23,524 nucleotides of DNA from contig DIZY01000087.1 of assembly GCA_002428055.1 (NCBI GenBank), positions 1 to 23,524 on the forward strand, given 5' to 3'. A program made the position numbers and the translations under genes. Source of the stretch: Helicobacteraceae bacterium UBA6016. Lineage in GTDB: Bacteria > Campylobacterota > Campylobacteria > Campylobacterales > UBA6016. Below, one piece after another: positions 12,256 to 21,194 of this stretch (position 1 is its first letter; the number at the start of each line of letters is the position of its first letter). The notes beneath the pieces are model-generated. The model had not been told where the DNA came from. It saw only the letters and a list, made by a program, of their open reading frames with translations, and did no database searches.

Positions 12256-14565
12256 GTGGCTGATGAAGAGGTAGTAATAGTTGAAGAAGACGAGGGGCAG
12301 ACATCCCTTGATAGTTCCGCAGCTACCGAAGAAACAGCAGAGAAGGCGCCAAGCGAAGATACACAAAAGGCAAGCCTAAAAAAGAAACTTATGCTCTACG
12401 GTATTCCCGCCTTTGCCGTATTGATTCTAATTGTTGCGGTAACACTTATTGTGCTCAATAGACCAAAAGGCGAAAAAGTAGAGGTAAACGCTTCCGAGGC
12501 GCCAAAAATAAAGCCGGGAGCAAAGCCGAAAATAACCGCAAGCGAGCTAGAGCAGCTCATAGAAAAAGCAAAAGCGCTATATGAGAGCGGCGACAAAGAG
12601 AGCGCCCTAAAACTATACGGTGAAATATCTGTCTATTCGGAGAGCGTCTCAAACTACAATTTGGGTGTCGCTAAAATGGGGGAGGGTGACTATAAAGGCG
12701 CCGTCAACTACTTTCAAAACTCCATCAAAGCCGCAGATAACGAACTGCCAAGCGCCATAAACTCCGCCGTCTGTATGTATAAAATGGGGGATAGAAAAAA
12801 AGCAAAAGAGTACATCTCTCTAGCCAAAGCCTCTTTGCCAAAATATGTAAACTCTCCGCTTTATTCATATTACTATTCGCTTATTAGCTATTACGAGGGC
12901 AACTACTACGAAGCGCTATCCGCAGTTAATGCCCCTACGGGGAAGTTTTTTGCCCATGAGTCTAGTGAGATAGCAAAAAGGGCGTATCTGTTGTTTGATG
13001 ACGGCGTAGATATGCTTGAGATCTTAAAAAAAGAGAAAAATAAAGACTATCTATCTATCGGATTTTTACAGGCTAGAGAGGGCAAATACAAAGAGGCAAT
13101 AGACGCTTTGGAGAATGCAAAAAAAAATGAGCCGGATAAACTAAAAGCGCTTATGGCTCAGTCACTTATCTATCTAAAGGCAAATATGCCGCTTCAGGCT
13201 TCAAATACGCTAAAAGAGTCCATGCTTATCTCCGAGGCGCAGGCTTCCGGAATTTTTGGCATTCAACTGTTTTTAAAACCTACGGCCTTTCGGAGTGATA
13301 TGATTCAAGACAAACTCCTAAACGAATTTATCTCAAATCCGAAAACCGTAGCCTCTATAATGTTTTATTACGCTCCGTATAAAGTTTTTAACCCTAACAA
13401 AACGGTATCTTCAATTAAAAAAGGGGAGGCCGGATTGATGGTGGACGATATAACTGCCGGTGTCGGGTATCTTGAAAATGCGGCCAAGCAGTCGAAGATA
13501 AATGCGGAGATGGTAAGAGGTATAGATTATGCCGTATCCGGTAGAGTATACCTTGCCAATAAGCTTTTTAAAGCGCTAGAGCCAAAATATCCGACTCACG
13601 CCGTACTCCTGTACAATCTGGGTCTTACATATGCCCAAAGCGGTGATTTTAAAGAGGCGCATAAATATTTTGTTAGGGCATACAATTTTGACCCGAAAAA
13701 CTATGAGGCGGGGATATTTTCGATAATTACTTCAAAGATAGTCGGGGTGCCGTTTGATAGAACAAAAGAGTCTTTGGAGGCCGATTTGTTCGGAACCGGT
13801 AACTTCGCAAACAAGATTGAGTATGCGGCAATGTTCTCTTTTGCTCTTGACAACTCCGTAGCGACGATAGACTGGCTAATGAATACGCCTAAAAAAAATG
13901 CGATGTCGCTTGCTATCGGTACGCTAATATCGTTAAAGCTTGACAAACGAAATGCTGCCATAGCGAGCGCAAAAGCGTTGTCACAGATGCTTCCGAAAGA
14001 TATTGTAGCCGGAGGGCTTTATCTGTTTGTCAAAAATTCAGGCGAAAATGTGAAGTTTTTTGCCCGTGAAACACAGGCGTACCTAAGTAAAGGCTACTAT
14101 GATATAAATAGTGTATTTTATGGACCTGATTTGGCAAAAGATATGTTTGTCTCTTTGCATAGGGTATCCGGACTTTTGACTAGAGCAAAAGATATATATG
14201 AGCGGCGAATAAAAATAGAAAATAACGATAGAGCGCAACTGCTAAAGGGATACGGCGCTGTGCTGATGTATCTCAAGATGTTTAAAGAGGCGAACGCCGC
14301 TTACTCTGCCGTTGTTTTGGATATAGACTATGTAAATGCACATACGCTTTTTATGGCAGGCGCTTCCGCTATCGCCTCGGGTAAAAATTCAGACGCAATA
14401 TCATTTTTTGAACTTGCAAAACTATATGACCCGACCAGCCTTGAAAGCGTTTATGCTCTTGGACTTTTATATTTAGAGGCGGCAAATATCAATCAGTCCA
14501 CAACACAGTTTAAAATGATAAAAGGTGTATTTGAGTCTGAGTTTTTTGATTTTGACATAAGGTAG
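12256..14565 (+). CDS. pflB: PflB-like TPR protein, flagellar motor scaffold
   Basis: This 769-residue protein has a short acidic cytoplasmic tail (residues 1-40), one membrane helix (about 48-67) and a long periplasmic part built of TPR-like helix pairs. Examples are ALYESGDKESALKLYGEIS (about 107), NLGVAKMGEGDYKGAVNYF, NLGLTYAQSGDFKEAHKYF (about 455) and AGASAIASGKNSDAISFFE near the end. In Campylobacter jejuni, PflB has this layout and, from memory, its gene (Cj0390) follows trpS and serS; it holds MotA/MotB stators in the wide motor. The same order here supports the assignment. The start is GTG 12256 with AAGGGGG seven bases ahead; nearby ATGs are out of frame. A generic TPR protein is the alternative. 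Confidence 0.75.
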   Translation: MADEEVVIVEEDEGQTSLDSSAATEETAEKAPSEDTQKASLKKKLMLYGIPAFAVLILIVAVTLIVLNRPKGEKVEVNASEAPKIKPGAKPKITASELEQLIEKAKALYESGDKESALKLYGEISVYSESVSNYNLGVAKMGEGDYKGAVNYFQNSIKAADNELPSAINSAVCMYKMGDRKKAKEYISLAKASLPKYVNSPLYSYYYSLISYYEGNYYEALSAVNAPTGKFFAHESSEIAKRAYLLFDDGVDMLEILKKEKNKDYLSIGFLQAREGKYKEAIDALENAKKNEPDKLKALMAQSLIYLKANMPLQASNTLKESMLISEAQASGIFGIQLFLKPTAFRSDMIQDKLLNEFISNPKTVASIMFYYAPYKVFNPNKTVSSIKKGEAGLMVDDITAGVGYLENAAKQSKINAEMVRGIDYAVSGRVYLANKLFKALEPKYPTHAVLLYNLGLTYAQSGDFKEAHKYFVRAYNFDPKNYEAGIFSIITSKIVGVPFDRTKESLEADLFGTGNFANKIEYAAMFSFALDNSVATIDWLMNTPKKNAMSLAIGTLISLKLDKRNAAIASAKALSQMLPKDIVAGGLYLFVKNSGENVKFFARETQAYLSKGYYDINSVFYGPDLAKDMFVSLHRVSGLLTRAKDIYERRIKIENNDRAQLLKGYGAVLMYLKMFKEANAAYSAVVLDIDYVNAHTLFMAGASAIASGKNSDAISFFELAKLYDPTSLESVYALGLLYLEAANINQSTTQFKMIKGVFESEFFDFDIR

Positions 14566-14568
14566 TAC

Positions 14569-14594
14569 GCCCAAACGGACGAGTTCGTTTGGGC
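14569..14594. repeat. Perfect 9-bp hairpin just after the PflB-like gene
   Basis: GCCCAAACG (14569-14577) pairs fully with CGTTTGGGC (14586-14594) around an 8-base loop, starting three bases after the stop codon. No T-run follows, so it may protect the mRNA 3' end instead of terminating by itself. Confidence 0.5.
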
Positions 14595-14639
14595 TACGCT
14601 GGGCGCTGTGCCACTGAAGCTAGCCGCATAAAGCGGCAG

Positions 14640-14659
14640 AAAAAATAGCCGCTAGCGGC
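14640..14659 (-). terminator. Likely terminator of the leuA operon
   Basis: Read leftwards, the 12-base palindrome GCCGCTAGCGGC (14648-14659) is followed by TATTTTTTC, the form of an intrinsic terminator with a short GC stem. It lies about 74 bases past the leuA stop, at the end of the nine-gene leftward run. Confidence 0.45.
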
Positions 14660-14681
14660 GTGGGCTGTCTGCCGAAGACCT

Positions 14682-14729
14682 AATCTCGGAGCTTTGCTCC
14701 TAGATTTGAGCATTTATCAAATTTTTTTT
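14682..14729 (+). terminator. Likely terminator after the PflB-like gene
   Basis: AATCTCGGAGC (14682-14692) pairs with GCTCCTAGATT (14696-14706), with one mismatch and a TTT loop. It runs into a second stem, ATTTGA/TCAAAT (14704-14722), which is followed by eight T's (14722-14729). The T-run ends three bases before the leuA stop, fitting the end of rightward transcription. Confidence 0.5.
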
Positions 14730-14732
14730 AAC

Positions 14733-16289
14733 TCACACCCCGCAGATGTCGTCTTTGCAATCTATTTTTTTGAGGCTGTCTTTCATTGAAAGATATGAGT
14801 TAAGGGCGCTAATGTAGGCTTTTGCGCTTGAGGTCATTGTGTCTATATCGAGACCGTGTCCTAATACCGCAGGGGTGTCGTTTTGGAAAGCTACTTTGAC
14901 TATTACATTAGCCAGAGCGTCTTTGCCCTTGCTTACTGCCTCTACTTTGTAGTCCATTAGCTGTCCGGATACGCCCGTTAGCCTGTCTATCACTTTAAAT
15001 ACTGCATCAATCGTGCCATCCCCAACAGCCGCATCGGTCTTTTCACCCTCTTTTGTTTTTATCGTTGCCGCCGCCGCCGCAAGACCACCTTGGGAGTCGG
15101 CTATTTGCAGGTGCAGCAGCTCAAATATTTTTGGAATATGCGTTGTTACATCGGCTATTATCATTCTGATATCATCATCAAACATCTCTTTTTTCTTGTC
15201 AGAGATGATTTTGAATAGCTCAATAGCGCGGTCAAGCTCCTCTTGGTCAAGCTCGAAGCCTAGGTCTTTTGCCTTGTCTTTGAACGCCGCTCGCCCGGAG
15301 TGTTTGCCTAGAACCATCGCATTTGTCTCTACGCCGATGTCTGAAGCTGAGATAATCTCGTATGTGGATTTGTGCTTTAGTACGCCGTCTTGATGTATGC
15401 CGCTCTCGTGTGCAAATGCGTTTTTGCCGACAATCGCTTTGTTGGGTTGAGGTGAGATGCCCGTGATTGTTGCCACCATACGGCTTGCGGGGTATATCTC
15501 TTTTGTGTTGATACCGGTCTCATATTCGCCGAAAATATCTTTACGGGTTTTTAGAGCCATCACTATCTCTTCAAGCGCTGCGTTTCCTGCTCTCTCACCA
15601 AGACCGTTTATCGTGCACTCTACCTGTCCGGCTCCTGCTTGCACCGCCGCAAGCGAGTTTGCCACCGCAAGTCCTAGGTCATTGTGGCAATGTACGGAGA
15701 TTATCGCTTTACCTTCGGTGATTTGCTTGATTTCGCTTACGAGTTTGAAGTATTCGTTTGGCGTCGTATAACCTACCGTATCGGGTAGATTTATCGTCGT
15801 CGCACCAGCAGCTACGACTGCCGCCACTATCTCTTTGAGAAATGCAATATCGCTTCTCGTGGCGTCTTCACAGCTAAACTCCACATCCTCTACGAATGTC
15901 TTGGCGTAGCTTACGGCGTGAACGGCTCTTTTGACGACCTCGTCCGGCGCCATTTTGAGCTTGTACTCCATATGTATCTGGCTTGTTGCGATAAAGGTGT
16001 GTATTCTTCTGTTTTTTGCCGCCTTGATAGCCTCTCCGGCATCTTTGATGTCGGCGTCTAGCGCACGGGCTAGAGAACAAACGGTGCTTTTGTCTATGAC
16101 GGAAGCGATTTTTTGGATTGCTTCAAAATCCCCTGGACTAGCCTTTGCAAATCCCGCCTCGATGATGTCTACGCCTAATTTTTGCAGTTGAAGAGCGATT
16201 CTTATCTTCTCATCGGTGTTCATTGAAGCACCGGGGCTTTGTTCGCCGTCTCTTAGCGTTGTGTCAAATATTTTTATTATTTTGCTCAT
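14733..16289 (-). CDS. leuA: 2-isopropylmalate synthase
   Basis: This enzyme joins acetyl-CoA and 2-ketoisovalerate in the first committed step of leucine synthesis. The 518 residues contain the catalytic barrel with DTTLRDGEQ (9-17), the metal-binding HCHND (200-204) and NGLGERAGNA (228-237), then GKHSGR and a C-terminal regulatory domain (about 380-518) that binds leucine in this family. It ends in DCKDDICGV with two Cys. It is the last gene of the leftward run, 12 bases after pssA. Some relatives (citramalate synthase) are similar, but length and motifs favour LeuA. Confidence 0.95.
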   Translation of the reverse strand: MSKIIKIFDTTLRDGEQSPGASMNTDEKIRIALQLQKLGVDIIEAGFAKASPGDFEAIQKIASVIDKSTVCSLARALDADIKDAGEAIKAAKNRRIHTFIATSQIHMEYKLKMAPDEVVKRAVHAVSYAKTFVEDVEFSCEDATRSDIAFLKEIVAAVVAAGATTINLPDTVGYTTPNEYFKLVSEIKQITEGKAIISVHCHNDLGLAVANSLAAVQAGAGQVECTINGLGERAGNAALEEIVMALKTRKDIFGEYETGINTKEIYPASRMVATITGISPQPNKAIVGKNAFAHESGIHQDGVLKHKSTYEIISASDIGVETNAMVLGKHSGRAAFKDKAKDLGFELDQEELDRAIELFKIISDKKKEMFDDDIRMIIADVTTHIPKIFELLHLQIADSQGGLAAAAATIKTKEGEKTDAAVGDGTIDAVFKVIDRLTGVSGQLMDYKVEAVSKGKDALANVIVKVAFQNDTPAVLGHGLDIDTMTSSAKAYISALNSYLSMKDSLKKIDCKDDICGV

Positions 16290-16301
16290 ATTATCCTCTC
16301 T

Positions 16302-17039
16302 TTAAGAGTGTCTATTTTTTAGTTTAAAAATTGTCAAAGTGTATACCGCTCTTACGATACCGCTAAGCACAAAGAGTGTGATTAAAGCCGTCAGCGTCTC
16401 CAAAAAGTACAAAAACATAACAGCCAAAATCGAGAGTACGAGTACGAAAATTTTCATTAGCGCCTGTTTTGAAAGCTGCATTTTTTTGAAACTGGCGTAT
16501 CTGATATTGCTAACCATTAAAAGCGCCGTAACGAAAGACGCGGCAAGTATCAAAGACTTGTACTCCGCAAGCAGTCCGTATTGATTTAATACTACCGTCC
16601 AACATGTTATAAATACGGCAGCGGAGGGAATAGGTAGACCGATAAAGACATTCGGTTCTATGCACTCGCTTTGGACATTAAATCTGGCAAGTCTGACGGC
16701 TCCGAATACGACAAAAAATCCTGCCGCCAACACGCCTATTCTGCTAAATTCATGTCCTATTGCAAAATATACGAGCATCGCCGGAGCCACGCCAAAGGCC
16801 ACAAGGTCGGCCAAAGAGTCAAACTCGGTGCCAAATTTCGAGCATGTGCCTGTCATCCTTGCCAGTCTTCCGTCAAGCCCGTCAAAGATAAGCGATAGAA
16901 ATATATAAATACCGGCAGTTTCAAACTGCCCTTTAACCGATGCAAAAATACTCAAGATTCCCAGAAATAGCGAGACTGCCGTTACGAGATTTGGGAGTAA
17001 AAATGCAAATTTGTTTCTTTCTTCGTTGTTTTTTACCAT
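16302..17039 (-). CDS. pssA: CDP-diacylglycerol--serine O-phosphatidyltransferase
   Basis: This integral membrane enzyme makes phosphatidylserine from CDP-diacylglycerol and serine, on the way to phosphatidylethanolamine. The CDP-alcohol phosphotransferase signature is complete: Asp53, Asp56, Gly57, Ala60, Arg61, Gly70, Asp74 and Asp78 within FDGLDGRLARMTG and FDSLAD. About six to eight hydrophobic helices cover most of the 245 residues. It lies three bases after the decarboxylase-like gene and 12 before leuA, an order that places both steps of the pathway side by side. Confidence 0.94.
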   Translation of the reverse strand: MVKNNEERNKFAFLLPNLVTAVSLFLGILSIFASVKGQFETAGIYIFLSLIFDGLDGRLARMTGTCSKFGTEFDSLADLVAFGVAPAMLVYFAIGHEFSRIGVLAAGFFVVFGAVRLARFNVQSECIEPNVFIGLPIPSAAVFITCWTVVLNQYGLLAEYKSLILAASFVTALLMVSNIRYASFKKMQLSKQALMKIFVLVLSILAVMFLYFLETLTALITLFVLSGIVRAVYTLTIFKLKNRHS

Positions 17040-17042
17040 CTC

Positions 17043-17705
17043 TTAGCTCACAAAATACCCAAGCAAAGTTTCCCCGGCTTTTACTCTGTCTCCTACCGCT
17101 TTTTTGATGCTAACCTCTTTTGGCAGATAGAGTACGGTCTGAAATTCTGATTTTAAAAACGCCACTCTCTCACCGCCTCTTATTCTGGCATCCTCGTTTT
17201 GGTAGAGCGAAATTTTTGTAGCAAGAGAGCCGGCAATAACGGAGAGCAGGTAGTTTTTGCCGTTTTCGCCGTTAAAAAAAGCGGCAAACTTTTCGTTTAA
17301 ATATCTTGCTTTTTCATTTGTAGTCGGCAAAAATAGACCGTGCAAAATGCTTTTTTGTTTGAATGAAGAAGCAAAAGGAGCCCTAATAAAATGTGCATCT
17401 TTGAGTGTCGTTGCTATCGTAATGCTTACGCATTCGTCTTTTAAGAAGTTATCCTCAAACTCTCTATCTATTGATACGATAATACCGTCTGAGGGTGATA
17501 GTATCGCATCTTTTGAGTCATCTTCGCTTATGCGCTCAGGATTTCTAAAAAAATATAGTATCGCTACCGCCGCACATATAAGGAGCAGCATCGTAAGGGC
17601 GCTAAAATTCCAGTAAACCGCTAGCGCAAGTACTATGGCGGCACCTATAAGGTATTTATAGCTCTCTTTTGCAATTATTTGTGTCGTTGTGATAGTTTTT
17701 TTCAC
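17043..17705 (-). CDS. Phosphatidylserine decarboxylase-like membrane protein, processing site not seen
   Basis: This 220-residue protein has the layout of the short phosphatidylserine decarboxylase family: two N-terminal helices (about 19-50), then YFFRNPER (51-58), LSPSDGIIVSID, the HFIRAP block with His105, and GGERVAFLKSEFQTVLYLP near the end. In active members this last block reads like RFGS before a strand, and the Gly-Ser bond breaks to make the pyruvoyl cofactor. Here the aligned residues are Ser186-Glu187-Phe188, so no Gly-Ser is seen. Either the site has shifted or the protein is not a decarboxylase. It sits between ftsH (gap 9) and pssA (gap 3), an order I recall from Campylobacter (Cj1115c region). 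Confidence 0.8.
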   Translation of the reverse strand: MKKTITTTQIIAKESYKYLIGAAIVLALAVYWNFSALTMLLLICAAVAILYFFRNPERISEDDSKDAILSPSDGIIVSIDREFEDNFLKDECVSITIATTLKDAHFIRAPFASSFKQKSILHGLFLPTTNEKARYLNEKFAAFFNGENGKNYLLSVIAGSLATKISLYQNEDARIRGGERVAFLKSEFQTVLYLPKEVSIKKAVGDRVKAGETLLGYFVS

Positions 17706-17714
17706 GGTTACTCC

Positions 17715-19679
17715 TTAGGCGCTTTTGCCTTTGCTCTTATCCGGCGCATGCAGTTCATCATCGTCGGATTCTCGTATAATGCCTCTCTCTTTTTCAAAAT
17801 CGGCTATTATAGCTTCAACCCTATCTTTTTCAAGTACTTCTATCTCCAAAAGCTCGGCAGTCATTGTCTCCATCGCCTCTCTATATATCTCCAGCTTGGC
17901 TTTTACGGCTTCGTATCTTTCGGCTAGTTTGGCTTTGATATATGCATCTAGCTCTTCGCTCATTTTTTCACTATAGTCTTTGGCTTGTGTCATTCCGCCG
18001 CCCAAAAATGTACTTCTTTGTTTTTCGAGTACCATAAGACCTGCAACTTCACTCATTCCGTAGTACATTATCATTGATTTAATGATGTCGGTGGCTCTCT
18101 CAAGGTCGTTTGCAGCGCCTGTAGAGATCTCCCCGATAAATAGCTCCTCAGCCGCACGACCGCCTAGAAGCACATCTACCTCAGCTATCAGCTCGTGTTT
18201 TTGAACCAGATATTTGTTCTCTTCGGGCGTATTGAGCGTATAGCCAAGAGCCGCAAGCCCTCTTGGTATAATGGATACTTTATTGACATTTTTGGAGCCT
18301 CTAGTTGTCTGGCTCACTATTGCATGCCCGCTCTCATGGTATGCGACTATTCTTTTTTCTTTCGGGCTTATTCGTCTTGATTTTTTCTCTAGACCGGCTA
18401 TTGCTCTTTCAACCGCTTCTTTTAGGTTTTCTTGACTAACGGACTCCTTGCTCTCTCTACCTGCAAGAAGAGCGGCTTCGTTAATGATGTTTGCAAGGTC
18501 TGCTCCTGCAAGTCCGGCCGTCAACTTGGCTAGCTCTTCAAGATCTGTGTCGCTTGCTAATTTGACATTTTTGGCGTGTACTTTTAGGATTTCTACTCTG
18601 CCCTTAAAGTCCGGCTTATCGACAAGTACTTGCCTATCAAACCTTCCCGGTCGAAGTAGCGCAGGGTCTAGAATTTCCGGTCTATTGGTTGCCGCAAGTA
18701 CGATTACGGGAGATTCTGCCCCGAAGCCGTCCATTTCGGCAAGCATCTGGTTTAGCGTCTGCTCTCTTTCGTCGTTTCCGCCTATACCGCCCATCGCCCT
18801 ACTTTTACCTATTGCGTCAAGTTCGTCTATAAAAATGATGGAAGGAGCCTCTTTTTTTGCTTGATCAAAAAGGTCTCGTACACGGCTAGCGCCTACGCCC
18901 ACGAACATCTCTATAAAGCTTGAGCCGGACACCGAAAAGAAAGGCACCTCAGCCTCTCCTGCCACCGCTTTTGCAAGTAGTGTTTTACCTGTTCCAGGAG
19001 GTCCCACAAGAAGCACGCCTTTTGGTATTTTGGCTCCCAGCTTGATGTATCTGTCGGGACTTTTTAGAAACTCTATTAGCTCTTGTACTTCCTCTTTGGC
19101 TTCGTCATTTCCGGCCACATCGGCAAATTTTACTTTCGGTTTTTCGGAGTTCATTAGCTTTTTCATGCTGCCGATACCGAGTATTCCGCCCCCCATATTT
19201 TTTTGCATACGGCTTGTGAGAAACATCCAAATACCAAAAAAGATAAACACCGGAAGCACCCAGCCAAATACGAGGTCTGTTAACCAGTTTTTGTCAGTAT
19301 ATGCGCCGTATTTAACATTTTGTTTTTCAAGTAGCGGCACCAGCGTATCATCCGGCAAAACTCTTTTTGCTATAAACGCCGTTTTGGCTTCACCTTTTCC
19401 TGTCGCTTTGATGCTACTCTCGCCTATGGAGACATAAGAGACTTGATTTGTTTCTATGAGTTTTTTAAGGTCGTAATAGCTAACGCTTTGAGTCTGAGTG
19501 CCGCCTTGTGTTGTGCCGTCCATGCCGCCGTCTTCAAAAAAGCTTTTAAATAAAAGTATGGTCAAGACGGAGAAAATCGCAAATACTAAAAGCGGATTTT
19601 TATTAAAAAAATTATCGTTTTTCTTAGGTTCTTTTTGTTGGTTATTTTGCATTCGGTTTGAATCCTCGTTATTTTTCAT
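17715..19679 (-). CDS. ftsH: ATP-dependent zinc metalloprotease FtsH
   Basis: This membrane-bound AAA+ protease degrades misfolded membrane proteins and selected regulators. The 654 residues show two membrane helices (about 30-47 and 134-155) around a periplasmic domain. The AAA module has Walker A GPPGTGKT (226-233), the FVG pore motif (259-261), Walker B IIFIDE (281-286) and arginine-rich LLRPGRFDRQ. The zinc site is HESGH (448-452). The start at 19679 overlaps prmA by 11 bases; a second Met ten codons in (19652) has a GAGG ahead of it and is an alternative start. All key residues are present. Confidence 0.97.
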   Translation of the reverse strand: MKNNEDSNRMQNNQQKEPKKNDNFFNKNPLLVFAIFSVLTILLFKSFFEDGGMDGTTQGGTQTQSVSYYDLKKLIETNQVSYVSIGESSIKATGKGEAKTAFIAKRVLPDDTLVPLLEKQNVKYGAYTDKNWLTDLVFGWVLPVFIFFGIWMFLTSRMQKNMGGGILGIGSMKKLMNSEKPKVKFADVAGNDEAKEEVQELIEFLKSPDRYIKLGAKIPKGVLLVGPPGTGKTLLAKAVAGEAEVPFFSVSGSSFIEMFVGVGASRVRDLFDQAKKEAPSIIFIDELDAIGKSRAMGGIGGNDEREQTLNQMLAEMDGFGAESPVIVLAATNRPEILDPALLRPGRFDRQVLVDKPDFKGRVEILKVHAKNVKLASDTDLEELAKLTAGLAGADLANIINEAALLAGRESKESVSQENLKEAVERAIAGLEKKSRRISPKEKRIVAYHESGHAIVSQTTRGSKNVNKVSIIPRGLAALGYTLNTPEENKYLVQKHELIAEVDVLLGGRAAEELFIGEISTGAANDLERATDIIKSMIMYYGMSEVAGLMVLEKQRSTFLGGGMTQAKDYSEKMSEELDAYIKAKLAERYEAVKAKLEIYREAMETMTAELLEIEVLEKDRVEAIIADFEKERGIIRESDDDELHAPDKSKGKSA

Positions 19680-20490
19680 AAACTAGCGTTACCCATTCGC
19701 TTTCGCATACTCTATCTACTAGAGTCAAATCTTTATAGTATGCTTTTAGCTTCTCTTCATGCTCTTCAAGTATCCCTGAGAGTATTAGTTTTCCGCCTTT
19801 TTTTAGCGCTTTTTTTAGGTCTTTTGCTATCATTACAAGCACATCCGTAATGATGTTGGCTAGGACAATATCATACTCAAAATTTGCTTCATTGGCGCTC
19901 CCTGTCCAGATGTTTTCGTATGCGAGTTTGTTGGCGCCAAACACCTTTTTTGCGACTTCTACGGCCTCTGCGTCACTGTCGCACAAATTAACCTTCGCAC
20001 CCATGTCGGCGGCGGTAAGTGCGAGTATCCCGCTACCACATCCGACATCAAGCACTCTGTCGCCGCTTTTTGCGTATTTTTGCACGAACAGCATCGCATT
20101 TTTGGTGGTTGGATGGTGCCCCGTGCCGAATGCGAGAGAGGGTTCGATACAGAAGTTTTTGACTCCAGCTTTTGGCTCATGCCATGGCGCATACACATAA
20201 TAATCGCCTATTTGAATTGGTTCTACGCTTTTTTTGTAAGACTCTATCCAATCCTCGTTTTTTTTCTCGGTTATCTCGGCGGAGAGGACAAACTTCGTTC
20301 CAAACATCTCTTCAAGCTCACTTTTGTAGATAAGAAGCGCATCCTTCACATTTATCGGCTCATACTCGTAAGTCGTGATAAACTTGTTGTTTTCTTCGAT
20401 AACGGCATCGCACCAGTCGCCGAGGAAGTTTTCGATTAGCTCACCAAAATCGCTCGTCTCGACATTCAACTCATAATAAAATTCTTTCAT
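19669..20490 (-). CDS. prmA: Ribosomal protein L11 methyltransferase
   Basis: This enzyme methylates ribosomal protein L11 using S-adenosylmethionine. The 273 residues have an N-terminal substrate-recognition domain (about 1-95) and a class I methyltransferase domain. The signs are FGTGHHPTT (121-129), the cofactor motif VLDVGCGSG (146-154), the Asp at the end of strand two (LCDSD) and the LANI motif (200-203). The start ATG overlaps the hisA stop by four bases, and the end overlaps ftsH, so it is translated in a coupled chain. The prmA-ftsH order is shared with Campylobacter as I recall. Confidence 0.95.
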   Translation of the reverse strand: MKEFYYELNVETSDFGELIENFLGDWCDAVIEENNKFITTYEYEPINVKDALLIYKSELEEMFGTKFVLSAEITEKKNEDWIESYKKSVEPIQIGDYYVYAPWHEPKAGVKNFCIEPSLAFGTGHHPTTKNAMLFVQKYAKSGDRVLDVGCGSGILALTAADMGAKVNLCDSDAEAVEVAKKVFGANKLAYENIWTGSANEANFEYDIVLANIITDVLVMIAKDLKKALKKGGKLILSGILEEHEEKLKAYYKDLTLVDRVCESEWVTLVYEK

Positions 20491-21194
20491 TGTAAAGCCA
20501 ATGCCTCTCTCAAATCAAGCTTACCCTCATAATATGCCTTGCCGATAATTACGCCGCCGATAAACGGACTATTTTTGACCGCTTTGATGTCCTCTATATC
20601 TTTGACCCCGCCGCTAGCTATCGTCTCTATTCCGCCAGCCTGCGCCACCTCTTCGGTAAAGCCGATGTTGACTCCGCCTAGCGTACCGTCTCTTGAGATG
20701 TCTGTCGTGATGACCGCTTTTACGCCGCTATCCGCAAACATCCTTGCAAGCTCCGTGGCCTTAAGAGAGCTAGTCTTTGCCCAGCCGTCCACTGCTACAA
20801 AACCGTCATGTGCGTCTATGCCTACTACGACGCTGTATTTTGCGGCTACGGTTTTGACAAACTCAGGATTTTGGGTGGCTATCGTGCCCAAAATCACCCG
20901 CTCGATACCCAGATCGATATATTTTTTTATCGTATCTTCGTCCCTGATACCCCCGCCCAGTTGGAGCTTTAGGCTTGTGGCTTCCCTGATTTTTTGGATA
21001 GCCTCAAGGTTCATCGGATTTCCCGCAAACGCCCCGTTTAGGTCTACGATATGCACCCAATCAGACCCCATCTCTTCAAACGCTCTTGCTAGATGAAAAG
21101 GCTCATCGGAGTACACCTTTGCGCTCTCCATGATGCCTTTGGTTAGGCGTACTGCCTTGCCGTCTTTTAGGTCTATTGCAGGATAGATTGTCAT
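20487..21194 (-). CDS. hisA: Phosphoribosylformimino-5-aminoimidazole carboxamide ribotide isomerase
   Basis: This TIM-barrel enzyme performs the Amadori rearrangement of ProFAR to PRFAR in histidine synthesis. The 235 residues start MTIYPAIDLKDG with catalytic Asp8; the second catalytic Asp is Asp127 (GIDAHDG). Phosphate-binding loops QLGGGIRDED and TIASGGVKD are present. The TrpF/PriA-type dual role is not indicated. It overlaps hisH by four bases upstream and prmA by four bases downstream. Its product is the substrate of the HisH-HisF pair, and hisH is its direct neighbour, but no hisF is in the window. Confidence 0.96.
   Translation of the reverse strand: MTIYPAIDLKDGKAVRLTKGIMESAKVYSDEPFHLARAFEEMGSDWVHIVDLNGAFAGNPMNLEAIQKIREATSLKLQLGGGIRDEDTIKKYIDLGIERVILGTIATQNPEFVKTVAAKYSVVVGIDAHDGFVAVDGWAKTSSLKATELARMFADSGVKAVITTDISRDGTLGGVNIGFTEEVAQAGGIETIASGGVKDIEDIKAVKNSPFIGGVIIGKAYYEGKLDLREALALQ

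Noticed and set aside
15013..15393. Rightward 126-codon frame opposite leuA
   Set aside because: Low-complexity Ser/Ile/Ala-rich shadow of a strongly recognised enzyme.
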